From contig JAEBUN010000004.1 of assembly GCA_023014365.1 (NCBI GenBank), positions 186,001 to 250,000 on the forward strand: DNA of 64,000 bases, in the 5' to 3' direction. Positions 23,510 to 35,760 of this stretch are shown piece after piece. This DNA comes from Lepiota brunneoincarnata. Lineage: Eukaryota; Basidiomycota; Agaricomycetes; Agaricales; Agaricaceae. The notes beneath the pieces are model-generated. The model was not told the origin of the DNA, did no database searches, and saw only the letters and a list, made by a program, of their open reading frames with translations. Position 1 is the stretch's first letter, and each line of letters begins with the position of its first letter. The position numbers and the translations under genes are program-made.

Positions 23510-26500
23510 CTCAGCTCCCCGAGACAAACGCACCGGCTCTCCCAAGCTCGGAAAAATAGTTGGCGGTCCTCAGGCCTCTGCACAGCCTGAGGATCACATT
23601 GAACTCTGCTGTGCTCCAGAGAGTTTCCGTCTCAATGTGTCCACTCTTTCCAACCCAAACTCTTTTCACATTACATTAACTTCTCCTTTAGTTACTTCTT
23701 TATCTTCTGTTTCTGCTTCCGTACTCTCCACTTCAGACCCGCTTTCTGCAATGGACAATGTAGTTAGTTCTGATTCCTCTTCTCTTTCTCCTTTCAAAGC
23801 TCTTGTTGATAGTGGTTCTACTCACTGGTTTGTGGACTCATCTTTTGTTCATTCTCATAGTATTCCAACCTTGTCCATCCCAGCTATTGAACTTCGGTTA
23901 TTTGATGGGACCTCAAATGCCTACATTATGGAGCTTGCACAACTGCCTGTATCTTTCCCCTCTGGTGAATCTATCATTTTGGACACTTATGTCACCCAGC
24001 TTGACTCTTCCTGTTCTGTGGTCTTAGGACACAACTGGCTCACCTGCTACAATCTGTTGATTGACTGGGCTTTGGGCAGTATTACTTTCCGGCCATCCCT
24101 ACTCGAGAATCCTGCTTCTGCCTCTACCTGCATCGCACCCACATCGGCCCCGCTTATGGCCACCCCTGACACTCCTGACCTAGGTTCACCACCCCTGTCC
24201 GGGACCTCGTCCCAACCTGCCCCCATTGTGAAACCACATGTCTCCCTGATAAACACTCCTGCCTTTATCTGCGCTGCCAAGCTCCCTGGCTCCCAACAAT
24301 TCTGAATCAACCTCTCCACCACCTCCACATTGGCTGCGTCTTCTTCCATCTCCGAAGACCTGGCTGACCTCTCATCCATCCCCGAGGAATACCATGAGTT
24401 TGCAGATGTTTTCAGTAAATCACATACTGACACACTCACTCCACACCACCCTTACAACCTCCAGATTAACCTAGAGGATGGCGGTCAGCCTCCAGTCGGT
24501 ACTATTTATTCCCTTTCACAATCAGAGCTTGGAGCTCTATGTGATTTTATTGACAAACATTTGTCCATTGGTTTCATTTGCCCTTCCACTTCTCCTCATG
24601 GAGCCCCAGTCCTCTTCATCAAGAAAAAGGACAGCTCCCTCCGCTTATGTGTTGATTTTAGAGGTCTCAACCGTATTACCAAGAAGGACCGCTACCCCCT
24701 TCCACTCATCTCCGACCTCTTAGACTCTCCTCGCAAAGCCTGCATATATACCAAAATTGACCTCCATCACACTTACCATCTTGTCCACGTTGCTGACGGC
24801 AACGAATGGAAGACTGCCTTTCGGACCTGCTATGGCTCCTTTGAATGGATGGTTATGCCTTTTGGCCTCACCAACGCCCCTGCCACTTTCCAGCGGTTCA
24901 TGAACGATATATTCAAGGACATGCTCAACGTCTGTGTTACCATCTATCTTGACAACATCCTGATATACTCCGACAATCATAGTATCCATCATGACCAAGT
25001 CAAGGAGGTCCTCAAACGGCTCTGACAACACAGTCTATATGCCCGCCCCAACAAATGCCAGTTCCACTCTGACACAGTGGAATATCTCAGCTACATTCTT
25101 TTCCCCGACGGTCTCCAAATGGACCAATCTAAGGTCAAGACCATCCAGGAGTGGCCTGAACCCAAGAAAGTCAAGGACACCCAGTCCTTCTTAGGTTTTG
25201 CCAATTTCTATCGTCGCTTCATTCACAGTTACTCCGACATTGTCGTTCTGCTCACTTGCCTCACCCGCAAAGACATGAAATGGAATTTGACTGACAAATG
25301 TTGCAAAGCCTTCAGTTCCCTGAAAGAAGCATTCATATCCGCCCCCATCCTCACTCCTTGGGCCCCCGATGCTCAGATCATTGTCGAGACCGACGCCTCC
25401 AACTACGCCCTTGCGGCCATCCTCTCTATCATTGCCGATGATGGTGAGGTTCACCCCGTTGCATTCCATTCCTGCACCTTTAACACAGCCGAACTTAATT
25501 ATGACACCCACGACAAGGAACTCCTGGTGATATTTGAGGCTTTCCGTATCTGGTGGCACTATCTTGAGGGTGCCCCTCTTACTATTGATGTAGTCACCGA
25601 CCACAAAAACCTCAAGTACTTCTGCACCACCAAGATCCTTACTCGCCGCCAAGCTTGTTGGTCCAAGTTCCTATCCCAATTCCACCTCATCATCCGGTTC
25701 CGACCCAGCTGCCTTGGCACCAAGCCTGATGCCCTAACTAGACGATGGGATGTCTACCCTAAAGGGGGGAATAGCAACTATGCATCAGTCAACCTGCACA
25801 ATTTCTGGCCCATATTCACCCATGAGCAGCTCGCGGCCTCCATCCGTGCCACCACTCTTTACGCCCCTTCCCTTCGCACCACTGTAGTCATGGATCTCAA
25901 CCAGCTACACCGCGATATCCTCGCCACTCTACCAGCAGATCCGACCACCTCCGCCCATCTTGCTAGCCCAGAAGGCCGTTGGTCAGTTAATGATAAAGGT
26001 TTCCTCCTCTTAGATGACAGAATCTACATCCCTGACACCAACAATCTCCGACTTCAGGTCCTCCAGTACAAGCACAATCATGTCCTAGCTGGCCACTTTG
26101 GTCAGAATAAAATGCTGGAACTCATCCGGCATGAATACACCTGGCCTAGTGTCCGCACCTTCATCAAAGATTTCTGTAAGTCTTGTGTCACCTGTATAAG
26201 GTCTAAACCCCAGCGCCACCGCCCCTACGGTCTCCTCAAGCAACTCCCCATCCCTGAATGCCCTTGGAATTCAATCTCCATGGACTTCATCAAAAAACTC
26301 CCTGCCTCCTCCGGCTACGATGCCATCCTAGTAATAGTCGACAGACTCACCAAGCAATCCTTATTCATCCCCACCTATGATACCGTCACTTCCTCCGACC
26401 TTGCCCGCCTATTTGTCCTTCATGTCTTCTCCAAGCATGGCGTACCTGAACATGTTACCTCCAACCGTGGCTCCAAATTCATCTCCCACTTCTTCCGCTC

Positions 26501-27357
26501 CCTAGGACAAGCCCTCGACATGAAACTACACTTCACTTCGGGCTATCATCCAGAAGGCAACGGACAGATGGAACGCACCAACCAGACCCTGGAACAATAT
26601 CTCTGGGTCTATTGTAACTACCAACAGGACAATTGGTCCGAATTACTACCACTAGCTGAGTTTGCATACAATAACACCCCTAGTGCTACTACCGGTATCT
26701 CCCCGTTCTTCGCTAATAAAGGATACCATCCAAACATCACAGTTCATCCTGAACATGATCTCACCTCCACTCAGGCCTGCCATTTTGCTGTTGACCTCGA
26801 TGACCTACACACCACCTTGAAGTCTGAAATAGCGCTAGCCCAGCAACGCTACCAGACCTCTGCCGACACCCGCCGACTCCCCGCCCCAGACTTCAAGGTT
26901 GGACAAAAGGTATTCATAAAAGCCCAATTCTTCCGCACCACCCGTCCTTCCAAAAAACTCTCCAAAAAGTTCCTTGGGCCTTATGAGATCATTGCACAAG
27001 CAGGTACCCATTCCTTTACACTCCAACTTCCTGATTCCATGCGTGGGGCACACCCCATCTTCCATGTTTCCATGCTCAAACCGGCTACACCTAACACCAT
27101 ACCCGCCTGATCGGACCTGCCACCTGTGCCAGTTTCTATTGACAGTGAACCAGAATATGAGATTGCCCACATCGTCGATTCAAAGATCGATCGGTGCCGT
27201 GCATGCAAGCTCCTCTATAAAGTCATCTGGTTAGGTTATGAAGATACTGAAGAAGAATCCTCGTGGTTACCGGCAACCAAGCTTGAACATGCTACCGATC
27301 TAGTAGAGGCTTTCCATTCCTCTTACCCCTCTAAGCCTGGTCCCCTCCATTCACTCT
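23510..27357 (+). pseudogene. pol of A2 with three CGA-to-TGA stops
   Basis: Protease at about 23790-24060 (ALVDSGSTHWF, GHNWL). RT at 24400-25050, RNase H at 25370-25740, integrase at 26080-26900 (HNHVLAGHFGQNK, CKSCVTC, SMDFIKKLP, DRLTK, GYHPEGNGQMERTNQ) and a chromodomain-like tail at 27150-27330. The stretch from 25077 to 27110 is open for 677 codons. Stops at 24303, 25022 and 27107 are all TGA where the family has Arg. The RT box reads YLDN instead of YLDD, so the enzyme would be inactive even without the stops. Confidence 0.88.
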
Positions 27358-27478
27358 GAATTTTCCACTGACCACCCACCACACCAAGAAACAAAAAATT
27401 TTATTGGACAAGTACAAACTACCTGTCCGTATCATTCCCAGAGGTACAGGGTGGTGCCACTGCATCCTCCATCATACC

Positions 27479-28508
27479 TCACACCTCCTCTTCCGAAATG
27501 CCCCCAATGCTCTCCAACTCTGACTCCTCCATCTCTGTAATACCCCTACTCAGCCAGTCACCATCCACCTGCACTTCCCAATGCCGCAGCTGTTCATAGC
27601 AGCCAGCCATCAATTCAAACTTATCCACCCTCTCCCCCAACTGAGCAATGGCCCGTTCGAGCCACACCTCCATGATATTCACCTGCTTGAGGGTCTTCTG
27701 GTGCCCCTTCTTGATGAGTCGCTTCAGCTCTATGTGATCTTTTGGTCAGCAAACCTTGCAGCCAGAAACCCTACTCACCTTCAAATTGGTAATCCGGCAT
27801 ACCTCCAGCCCCACTCGGCTCCGTCTCTTCTTGACCCCTGCATCATTTCTTCATTTTACTACACCGTTGGCAACTCCTAGTGTTGCTGGGACCTTTGTCA
27901 GCATTTATCATTGTTGGAATTCTTGTAATTACTTACCCGCTGGCAATCTCACACCGGACCCCATCCCGCTGACATCTCCAGCACAGGTTATCGCCCCCAA
28001 ATACGTGTTTGTTGCCCCGCTGTGGGGCCGCCCTCGCCTTTCCCTTTCCCTTTCCCCTTCCCTTCGCATCTGAATCTTTGGACTCCTCCTCCTCCTCCTC
28101 TTCATCCCTCGCTGCATCTTTGCCCATGTAATTCAGGTTGGACTCTTCCTGGTCAATTTCCATGGGCTGCTCTGGTAGGCGGCTAGACGAAGCTGTCATG
28201 GTCATCACAACGAGTTGGGCCCAGATTGCCCGATGTTTGTCCTCAGCAGCTTCCTCTTGCTGCCACCTGATCTCTTCTGCCCATTGCTCCCTAGCCTGCT
28301 CCTCTGCTTGCCGCTGACGCAGTTTGATCATATGTCACCGATCTTCTTCTTGACACTCTACTGCCAACTGCCATTCCTCCTCTCGCCGTTCCTCCTCTTC
28401 CAACCTCTCGATCTCCTTCCACATCCGCTCCTCCTGCTCCACCTTTTCCCTCAGTAACTGCGCCTTGCACTCCACTGCAGTTGGTTGTCAAGACGATTGA
28501 CTACTCAT
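27479..28508 (-). pseudogene. Antisense accessory gene of A2, decayed copy
   Basis: ATG at 28508 and a final stop at 27479, about 120 bp from the pol stop. Exon 1 encodes the charged coiled coil, a poly-Glu acidic stretch, GKGKGKARAAP and the cluster CWRCQRDGVRCE, followed by a GTAAGT donor at about 27938. A later exon (27479 to about 27730) gives a second helical region ending SEEEV. Two premature stops in exon 1 lie at codons that are Arg in the 1-871 copy. The Cys cluster, both visible donors and the TATA box are shared with that copy. Confidence 0.6.
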
Positions 28509-28558
28509 GGTGGTAGGAAGCCAAGTTGTGTATTTTCGGACCGAGCCAGTTCACCGTT

Positions 28559-28567
28559 TTTTATACC
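28559..28567 (-). promoter_or_regulatory. TATA box of the antisense gene (A2)
   Basis: GGTATAAAA on the minus strand, about 50 bp before the antisense ATG, in the same position as in the 1-871 copy. Confidence 0.45.
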
Positions 28568-28627
28568 CTGCTGGAATTTTCTGATGGGCCCCGGCCTAGG
28601 CCACCTTGGGCCTTGAGGCTCAGCCCT

Positions 28628-28637
28628 AAAGGGGGGG
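28628..28637 (+). other. Polypurine tract of A2
   Basis: AAAGGGGGGG, 3 nt before the 3' LTR. Confidence 0.7.
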
Positions 28638-28640
28638 CAC

Positions 28641-29305
28641 TGTCATATCCATGCCAACTCAGAGTCTAATCACTTAAACTTTGGCTTCTCAATTCCACAT
28701 GTGCTCCACACAACAACCCTCTGCCCTCTGACTTGGCCCCGACTTTCTCCAACTGCAACCCACTGCCCCAATCACGCGACCACCTCCACACATGCCATGG
28801 TCACCTGACCCTCAGTGTCTCTAGTTCCAGTCTCCATTTCCCATCCGTAGTCAAGATATGTTATCGGTCTCTATACCTGTACCGGTTTCCATTCCATTCG
28901 TAATCTGTTCGTAATCTGTTTGTAACTATATCGGCCTCCGCTTTGCTCCACACATAATCAGTATGAGTCATAGTTTGTAAGGCCAGTAGTATACATATAT
29001 ACTGTAGGTACTTGGCTTGTACTCCTCAGTCTGATAATCAAATCAAGCAGCGGACCAGCTCCCTGTTCTCTATCCTCTCCTCTCTTCTGCCTCGCTCTGC
29101 TTCGGCCCCGACTTCCTGAAATACGGACTAAGACAGTAGGAGGGCACAGCACATATGCTGAGGCCACAAGTCCAACCCCCTGCCCAATGTACTCCACCTT
29201 GGTCCCGAAGTCTACATACTGACTTTGCCCTGTCCCCCGGTTACCTTATATCAAGGATACCACCCCGACCCTCCACTTCGGTCCTGACCCACACTGGCTC
29301 TAACA
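28641..29305 (+). repeat. 3' LTR of A2
   Basis: 665 bp, TGTCATATCC to CTCTAACA. It is followed by AACAG, matching the duplication in front of the 5' LTR. Confidence 0.92.
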
Positions 29306-29362
29306 AACAGTCTACTTGTCATAGATTGCATTGGTCCTTGCAGATGCCTAACCAGCATAACA
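29306..29362 (+). repeat. Probable right remainder of the E LTR
   Basis: Sequence resuming after the A2 target duplication. A CATAACA end at 29362 would give an E LTR of about 350 bp. No second E LTR is present to confirm the end. Confidence 0.35.
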
Positions 29363-29819
29363 CTTATGGCTCATCACTTAGTTCTAATGAGTATATTATC
29401 TTTGATGTACTTGACACTGACATCTTTCTTCATGTGCAACAAGCAATAGGACTGAGCTAGTATAGCAATAATACATATTCATGCTATCCTACAACCACAG
29501 TTCCTGCCCCCTTAATGTCTCACTTTTGCTTCTCTCATTGTATTAGCTTTGAATTTACTTTCACTTTGCATGGCCAACTGTAGCTGTAGCTATTCTCTTC
29601 CAATGAAATTCTTTATTTCTTCCTTACAGTCATGTTCTGTGATGTCATGCATCTTCACATATATAGGAGAATTGTGAATCACCTCATCAGCTTGTCATGA
29701 CCAAAGTTGCTGTTCCTTTTACCCCATCTTGATATTCAAAACAGTTCCAATCACTTGCAACACCCTCTGGAATGCCTATGACACAGCTTGACTGCTTTTG
29801 GGGTAGGTAGCTGGTCCAC
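29363..29819. other. Stretch with no recognised gene
   Basis: AT-rich and CG-poor, with no convincing frame, LTR or inverted terminus. Confidence 0.4.
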
Positions 29820-31390
29820 AGGAGACCCATCAACCCTGACCTTGACCTCCCCCAGGATGAGTGTGATATGCTGTCAGAAAGCAACACTACCACCCTCAAA
29901 ACAGTGTTTCACCATGGAATATCTATGAAAATGCAAAATACAAAGATATATAATGGTGGAAAGCAACATTCAAAAACAGAAAGGTTGAAGAAACATGCTG
30001 GGCCCACCATGCCAGTGATCCTGTCCTCATTGAGACTGACATGCTCTATCAGGTGAGGCAACCTCCTAGTGTTGCTGTTATTGTAGCAATGTGGGAATGC
30101 AGGAGCAAGGATGCACTCCCAGGATGATCAGACTCCTGCAATATGAGAGTGCAGGTTCACTGGTTCCTGTGGCCTACTGAACTTGCCTCAATTCATGCAA
30201 AACATGAGCATGTAGAGGTATAATGCTTCCAAGTGCAGGAATTCCCTATCAAACTCATCTTTTCCAGAATGAACTCTGCTATAGTCTTGAGTTGAATGAG
30301 ATTATTTTTCCCAAGGTAGTTGTTACCCCTTGTTCTGTGATTGGGAAAGGTGCACTACATAGGAGGTCAATGTGGAAAGCAGAACAAAAACAGAAGGACC
30401 CTGCACACTGCAGTGATGACAGGGGCAGTAAGGGGGGGGGGGGGGGGGGGGGGAGGGGATCCTGATGAAGTTTTCTCTTGCAACTTGGCTGTTGATTCTT
30501 ACTATGGGCTCTTCTATGGCTTCCATTGGGATGCACATTGGAGATCTGTGTCTTCCCTCCCAGTACCTAATGATGAGGATATATCATGGGGTAGTGGGAT
30601 CTCATGGAATGTGGCAATATGGGAACTCCAGTGGGCAAAGAAACAGAAATTAGGCAAGGATGACAGTGATGTGGAGTCAAAGGATGAATATAAGTTGCCT
30701 GAAGAAGAAGAGGAGGGAGAGGAGGATGAAATAGTGGATGTTGAAGAGGAGGAGGAAGGTCATGTTGAAGCTGGTGAAGAAAGCTTGGTTATGGAGCCTT
30801 GGACACCAAGTAAGAAATGGGTCTGTCACAAGACATCCCTACAAAAACCAACTACAACTCTGCAAAAACAGATTAAGATGTTCACTCACCCCACACCACA
30901 CTCCAAAGCTGCTGCTTGAAGGCTGTCAGCCTCACTGTCCAAGAAGAAACAAAGGTTCACCATCCAGCCACATGTACTCCCTTCAGCAATGTTGGGATGG
31001 AGTCTGAATAAATTGCTGAAGGATCTGTGGTTATGGGTGATGTATATACTACATGTTGGAAATTGACTGGATTCACTACCTTGTAGAGATTCCGAATTTG
31101 AGAATGTGTTGAGGTGCATGGGTGAGTTATCCAAAGAAGAAAGTGGGGGATGTGTTTGTGAGTGCACATTTTGGTTTTTTTCCTGCCAAGCTCTCAATGT
31201 TTTTTCAGATATTTCAGGTGTGCCTGGGATAGGCAAGACTGTGATGGTACATTCTATTGTACAGTTTTTCCACCTCTTACACAGACTACTCCCCACACCA
31301 GGGACATCTTCCCACACCCTTCTTGCATACATAAAACTACTCTGGACATCTCATTCAAGCCATCCTGCAGCTTTGCAGTAGGCAGGAAGG
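29820..31390 (+). pseudogene. ORC1 pseudogene (BAH region to Walker A), truncated
   Basis: Translations in broken frames match origin recognition complex subunit 1 in order. BAH domain: DPVLIETDMLYQ, VAVIVAMWECRSK, VQVHWFLWPTELASI, then NELCYSLELNE. Next come DEVFSCNLAVDSYYGL and a poly-acidic linker, then LHVGNWLDSLPCRD, and finally a P-loop GVPGIGKTVMVHSIV at 31218-31262. Similarity ends after the P-loop. An intron-like segment at 30218-30267 and another before the P-loop (about 31156-31217) are retained, so this is a DNA-level copy or remnant and not a retrocopy. Stops and Trp codons sit where CGA or CGG Arg codons are expected. A 22-G run lies inside. Confidence 0.75.
30432..30453 (+). 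repeat. 22-nt poly-G run
   Basis: An uninterrupted run of 22 G inside the ORC1 pseudogene. Its length may be unreliable. Confidence 0.9.
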
Positions 31391-31561
31391 TTAAGACAGT
31401 GTTAGAACTAAATCATTAAGTTATAATGCAGTAATAACTCCTGTCTGTTTGTTGTTATGCTATCATGCATGTTGTTACTATGTTACCACTGGTATTCTGG
31501 CAATCTAATGGAGTTATAATAATTTTCAGCATTATAACACTTTTTGGCTTTTTCTGACAAA
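31391..31561. other. Junction segment between ORC1 remnant and element B
   Basis: AT-rich, with no recognised feature. Element B homology starts at about 31562. Confidence 0.4.
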
Positions 31562-33150
31562 GGTATTCCACTTTGTCAGAGTGGAACTTGCATTTGTTGG
31601 GGGGTGGGCATATACTGTAGACCATGTTGGCAGAGCTGCTTGAGGACCTCCTTGACTTGGTCATGATGGATACTATGATTGTTGGAGTATATCAGAATGT
31701 TGTCAAGATAGATAATAACACAAACATCAAGCAAGTCCTTGAATATATTGTTCATGAACCACTGGAAGGTAGCTGGGGTATTGGTGAGGCCAAAAGGCAT
31801 GACCATCCATTTGAAGGAGCCATAGCAGGTCTGAAAGGCAGTCTTCCATTTGTCTCCTTCAAGCAATGCAAACTAAATGGTAAGTGTGATGGAAGTCAAT
31901 CTTGGTATATATGCAGGCTTTGCAAGGGGAGTCTAAAAGGTTGGAGATGGGCAGAAGAGGGTAGTGGTCCTTTTTGGTAATATGTTTGAGACCTCTAAAA
32001 TCAACACATAAATGGAGGGAGCTATCCTTTTTCTTGATGAAGAGGACTGGGACTCTATGAGTAGAAGTGGAAGGGCAAATGAACCTAATAGATAAATGTT
32101 TGTCAATGAAATCACATAGAGCTCCAAGCTCTGATTGTAAAAGAGAGTAAATGGTACTGACCAGAGGCTGACCACCATCCTCTAGGTTAATATGGAGGTT
32201 GTAAAGGTGGTGTGGAGCAAGTGTATCAGCATGTGATTTACTGAAGACATCAGCAAACTCACAGTGTTCCTTGGGGATGGATGAGAGATCAGCTGGGTCT
32301 TCAGAGACAGAAGAGGATGTGGCCAATGTGGAGGCAGCAGAGAGGTTAATTTGGAATTGTTGGGAGCCAGGGAGCTTAACAGTGCAGATAAAGGCAGGAG
32401 CATTTATCAGAGAGATATGCAGTTTTGCAATGGGGACAGAGTGGGACGAGGTCCTGGACAGGGGTGGTGAATCTAGGTCAGAAGTGTCAGGGGTGGCTAT
32501 AGGCAGGGCTGATGCAGGTGCAATGCAGGTAGAGATGAAAGCAGGATTCTCAAGTAGGGATGGCTGGAAAGTAATACTGCCCAAAGCCCAGTCAATCAAC
32601 AGATTGTAGTGGGTGAGCCAGTTGCATCCTAAGACCACAGAACAGAAAGAGTTGAGCTGAGTGACATAAGTGTCCAAAAGAATAGATTCATCAGAGGGGA
32701 AAGATACAGGCAGTTGTGCAAGCTCCATAATGTAGGCATTTGAGGTCCCATCAAATAACCCAAGTTCAATCACCAGGATGGATGAGATTGGAATACTACG
32801 AGAATGAATGAAAGATGAGTTCATGAAGCAGTGAGTAAAACCACTATCAACAAGAGCTTTGAAAGGAGAAAAAGAGGAAAAATCAGAACTAACTACATTG
32901 TCCATTGTAGAAAGTGGGTCCAAAGTGGAAAGAACAGGAGCAGAAGTAGGAGATACAAAAGTAACTAGGGGAGAAGTTAATGTAATATGAAAAGAGTTTG
33001 GGTTGGAAAGAGTGGATGCATTGAGATGGAAACTCTCTGGAGCACAGCAGAGTTCAATGTGATTCTCAGTCTGTGCAGAGACCTGAGGACTGCTGACTAT
33101 TTTTCCAAGCTTGGGAGAGCTGGCATATCTGTCTCAGGAAGCTGAACCTT
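31562..33150 (-). pseudogene. pol fragment of element B (protease, RT)
   Basis: A 354-codon open stretch (31859-32923) holds protease (ALVDSGFTHCF) and the RT N-terminus (VDFRGLKHITKKD). The RT continues in another frame (31576-31866) with [11 protein letters not shown]. The second catalytic Asp is Asn, as in A2. Confidence 0.82.
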
Positions 33151-34488
33151 TTAGCCTTTAGCTTTGGCATCAGCAGATTTCTTCTTGTTGCAGTTGGCAG
33201 CCCTGTGATTGGGATCTGTGCAGACAAGGCAGAGGTTATTGTCAAAACATTGTTGATGTTCCTTGGGGGTTAATTTACTGTTCTTACTGAGTTTACTAGT
33301 AAGATCAGATTTGGGTGGGGCCAATTTCTGACCAGTGAATGGGTTGGGTGGATTGCCCTTGAAGTTGCTATTGGGGGTGCTGCCTTTGTTGTTACTGTTG
33401 GTAGGCTTGGCAGCAGGTTGGGAGTTTGTTGAGGTGGAAAGGGATGGGTTGCCTCCAGATTTCCTGGAGGCAGTTGGATCCAAAACAGCTTTGGCACAGG
33501 CCTTCTTGCATTGGCACTCCCAGTAGTGAGCATTGATCTTCATTTCAATGAAGGTGTTGGGCTTGCTGTTGGGCCAATTGGACAGGATGTCCTGGATATG
33601 GTTGGGGAGGCCTTTGTAGTAATGGTAACAGAATACCTCATCACCCCAGCAGAGTTGGCCAGCTAGACAGAGGAAGTTGATGTTGTAGATGGTGATCTTC
33701 TTGTTGTAGTGCATTTGGAGGGAGTTGAGCTGCTCAGCAGCTTTTCTAGCCAGATCCATGGGACCAAAATTGGTCTGCAGTTCCAGGGTGAATTGATTCC
33801 AGTCCTCAATCCAGTCATGCATTATTCCATGGTTGTTGGCCTTGTTGAGGCTGATTTTGAAGTGTTGCTGGGCCACACCAGAAAGGTATGTCAATGTGAA
33901 GTTGACCTTGGTGGTGGTGGAGATAGCAAACTGAGCCAGGTTAGTATGGAAGTGGAGTCAGCATTGGAAGAGGAAGGGTTTGAGTTTGGTAGGATCAGAA
34001 CCTATAAAGATGTCAGGTTTGCAAGCTTTGGCACAGGGAGTTCAGAGAGACTATGGGACTTGAGAGTTCCCATGGCTGTCTATTTGATTGGGTATGTATT
34101 CAAATACTTGGATCAGGAGTCTGTCATAGTTATCTCAGTTGTTACCAGATAGGATGTTGTTATTGTTATTGTCATTGTCTGATAGTTTGTTGTCATCTGG
34201 GGGCCTGTCCCCATTATCAGGATAGTCATCAGGATCACCAGAATCACTGGAGTCAGGATTGGGACTGGGGCCCTCATTGGGACTGTCAGAAGTCTGGAAT
34301 AACAAAGGTTGTATATCTTCAGAGAAATGGTTGTGAGTTGATGGTGCAACTGATTGTTGGTGAGAGCAAGAAGCCCTCAGGGAGTTGGGTTGCATTCCCT
34401 TGGAAGGAGATTGTTGAGTGAGACATTTACTATGGTGAACAGCTAGAGACATGAAGGTGCAGATATGGGTGACTGTTCAAGAAACCAT
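33151..34488 (-). pseudogene. gag of element B
   Basis: ATG at about 34488. Asn/Asp-rich N-terminus (34135-34452), capsid domain and tail (33151-33894, 247 codons open), with knuckle CLVCTDPNHRAANC. At least one frame break lies near 34000. It is uninterrupted at the point where A2 carries the F LTR. Confidence 0.82.
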
Positions 34489-35760
34489 GGTTAGAGGGAA
34501 TCAGAAGTGTGATGGACAGAAGAAGTTTGAGTCTGATAATACTGTTAGAGCCAGTGTGGATTGGGACCAAAGTGGGGGGTTGAGTGGTATCCTTAATATA
34601 AGATAACTGGGGACAGAGCAAAGTCAGTATGTAGACTTCAGGGCTGAGGTGGAATACTTTGGGCAGGGGAGTGGACTTGCAGCCTCAGCTTATGTGCTGT
34701 ACCTTCCTATTGTCCAAGTCTGTATTTCAGGAGGTCAGGGCTGAAGTGGAGTGAGGTGAAAGAGAGAGGAGGATATGGAACAGGGAGCTAGTCTGCTACT
34801 CAATTTGATTATCAGACTGAGGAGTACAAGCCAAGTATCTACAGTATATACTACTGGTTTTATGAATTATGACTTGTACTGACTACATGTGGAGCAAAGC
34901 AGAGACTGATATGGTTACAAACAGATTATGAATGGATTACAAATAAAATGGAAACTGGTACAGATATGGAGACTGATAACATATTCTGACTACAGATGGG
35001 AAACGGAGAACTGGAAAGTAGAAACCCCAAGGGTCAGGTGACCATGGCATGTGTGGAGGTGGTCACATGATTGGGGCAATGGATTGCAGTTGGAGCAAGT
35101 TGGGGCTGAGTTGGAGGACATGTTATCAGAAGCTTTATCAGAAGGACGGTTATTTTTAAGCTACATTCCCATGTCACTATGAAACCATCAGTAGTGTACA
35201 GTACAGTAACAAAAGTTTTGCAAAAACAACAAAGACAAATAATGCATTAATCGTTAAAAATATTCACTACACTACCACAACTGCATCTAAAATTATGTTA
35301 ATATTTTGTATGGTGGCCCTTGGCCTCATAGACTGCCTGAGCACAATCAGGCATGCTCTTGACCAGGTCATTAATATAATTTATATCAATCATCCTCCAC
35401 TCCTCCTGAATTGCCTCCCAAAGTTTGTCAAGGTTTTGGGAGATTTCTGCTCGGTCATTTATTCTGACTTTGAGGTATCTCCATACATGTTTGATGGGAT
35501 TGAGGTCTGGTGACTGAGCTGGGTGTGGAAGCTCATTGATGAGATGGGATTTGCGGAATTGTCGGGTGATCTTTGCCTGGTGGACTGGAGCTCCATCTTC
35601 CATCACCGCTACCTGCTCCCTCTCCTCTGATAAATTCCCATAAAAATCCCATAATGGTCCACTAAGGATGAGGCTAATATAATCTGCAGCTGTCCTTGCA
35701 CCCTTGGATATACGAACCAGTGGACCGAGTTTTCCATGTGCTATGCACCCCCATATCATA

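Larger units (their letters stand above)
21125..29305 (+). mobile_element. Complete Ty3/gypsy chromovirus of family A (A2)
   Basis: 8.2 kb from LTR to LTR with target duplication AACAG (21120-21124 and 29306-29310). Order: 5' LTR, self-priming site, gag (split by a solo F LTR), pol, antisense accessory gene, polypurine tract, 3' LTR. RT and pol are disabled by CG decay (see parts), so it is complete in structure but not autonomous. Confidence 0.95.
31562..34542 (-). mobile_element. Family A gypsy element B, internal part, 3'-truncated in RT
   Basis: Read right to left: primer site, gag, protease and RT, homologous to A2, ending abruptly after the RT string FHSDKVEYL. RNase H, integrase, antisense gene and 3' LTR are missing. 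It is more CG-depleted than A2. Confidence 0.88.

Noticed and set aside
30341..30919. 192-codon acidic ORF as a stand-alone gene
   Set aside because: It begins in a poly-G run and shifts frame. Its conserved part (NLAVDSYYGL and the acidic linker) belongs to the ORC1 pseudogene.
31624..31980. 118-codon plus-strand ORF
   Set aside because: Antisense shadow of the element B RT.
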